A program made the translations under genes and the position numbers. Below, piece by piece: positions 63,950-64,000 of a DNA stretch of 64,000 nucleotides. Source of the DNA: an uncultured Rhodopila sp. (GTDB taxonomy: Bacteria; Pseudomonadota; Alphaproteobacteria; Acetobacterales; Acetobacteraceae). A model generated the notes under the pieces. The model worked only from the letters and a program-made list of their open reading frames with translations, was not told where the DNA came from and did no database searches. How positions within the stretch are numbered: position 1 is the first letter of the stretch; every line of letters starts with the position of its first letter. Location: assembly GCF_903915725.1 (NCBI RefSeq), contig NZ_CAIWTY010000090.1, forward strand, positions 124,001-188,000, written 5' to 3'.

Positions 63950-64000
63950 GGGGCGCAGAGTCAGCAGAGGAAAAGTCATACCAATCCTCAAATCCAACCG

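Overview
The window is GC-rich, gene-dense DNA from an alphaproteobacterium, most likely a member of the Acetobacteraceae/Rhodospirillales. This rests on gene orders known from that group (hrcA-grpE, dnaK-dnaJ next to dapB; metK-trmB; ligA-recN-bamD-lpxC), an alphaproteobacterial UPF0262 gene, a methylcitrate-pathway gene remnant, and a high-GC third-codon pattern. It looks chromosomal: most genes are housekeeping, there is one tRNA, and I see no transposase, phage, plasmid, toxin-immunity or CRISPR module. The assignment is by recognition of protein families, not by a database search.

Layout. 1-6790: the end of an MFS symporter gene, a decayed methyltransferase gene, then two convergent surface-polysaccharide genes (a double GT2 glycosyltransferase and a 1053-residue methyltransferase-GT2-GT4 fusion). 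6985-8768: a TAXI-type TRAP binding protein and a Sel1-repeat protein. 8949-17434: heat-shock genes hrcA, grpE, dnaK, dnaJ, then a ChaB-like gene, dapB, metK and trmB. 17519-19572: a secreted two-repeat protein, tRNA-Ala(GGC), and a PEP-CTERM protein. 19569-24862: selO, two luciferase-like flavin oxidoreductases and a Rieske-FAD reductase. 24936-29854: an RND efflux permease and adaptor with two small envelope proteins. 30034-35358: an acetyltransferase, an M20 dipeptidase, a GT4 enzyme and the otnK-otnC acid-sugar pair. 35865-42974: a histone H1-like protein, methylcitrate synthase next to an internally deleted prpD, a carbamoylase-like nitrilase, and the DUF983-UPF0262-mtnA operon. 43118-50585: a secreted peptidase-like hydrolase, an SHS-type MFS carrier, glutathione reductase, an NRDE protein and purC-purS. 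50900-56720: ligA, recN, bamD and lpxC, all on the minus strand. 57108-63548: an unrecognised membrane protein, an RHH protein with a two-TM partner, a RraA-like aldolase, a methyltransferase, a fumarylacetoacetase-family enzyme and a GT39 transferase.

Functional themes are proteostasis (DnaK system plus its repressor), envelope building (glycosyltransferases, LpxC, BamD, lipoproteins, efflux), redox and flavin enzymes, carboxylic-acid and acid-sugar catabolism, and genome maintenance (LigA, RecN).

The most striking non-genic feature is a dispersed family of palindromic intergenic repeats built around CGTCATGG...CCATCCACGCC...GGCGTGGATG...CATGACG. At least ten copies or fragments are visible. 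Two copies lie inside larger units that end in ATACCAATC-type terminal inverted repeats, which makes them look like MITEs. One copy is tandemly duplicated and read into the trmB frame, one is nested in another palindrome, and one 224-bp copy is present twice in inverted orientation 15 kb apart. I did not find a clearly new multi-gene system. The best candidates for follow-up are the repeat family, the three-domain glycan enzyme, the RHH/two-TM pair and the orphan protein at 57108-58451.
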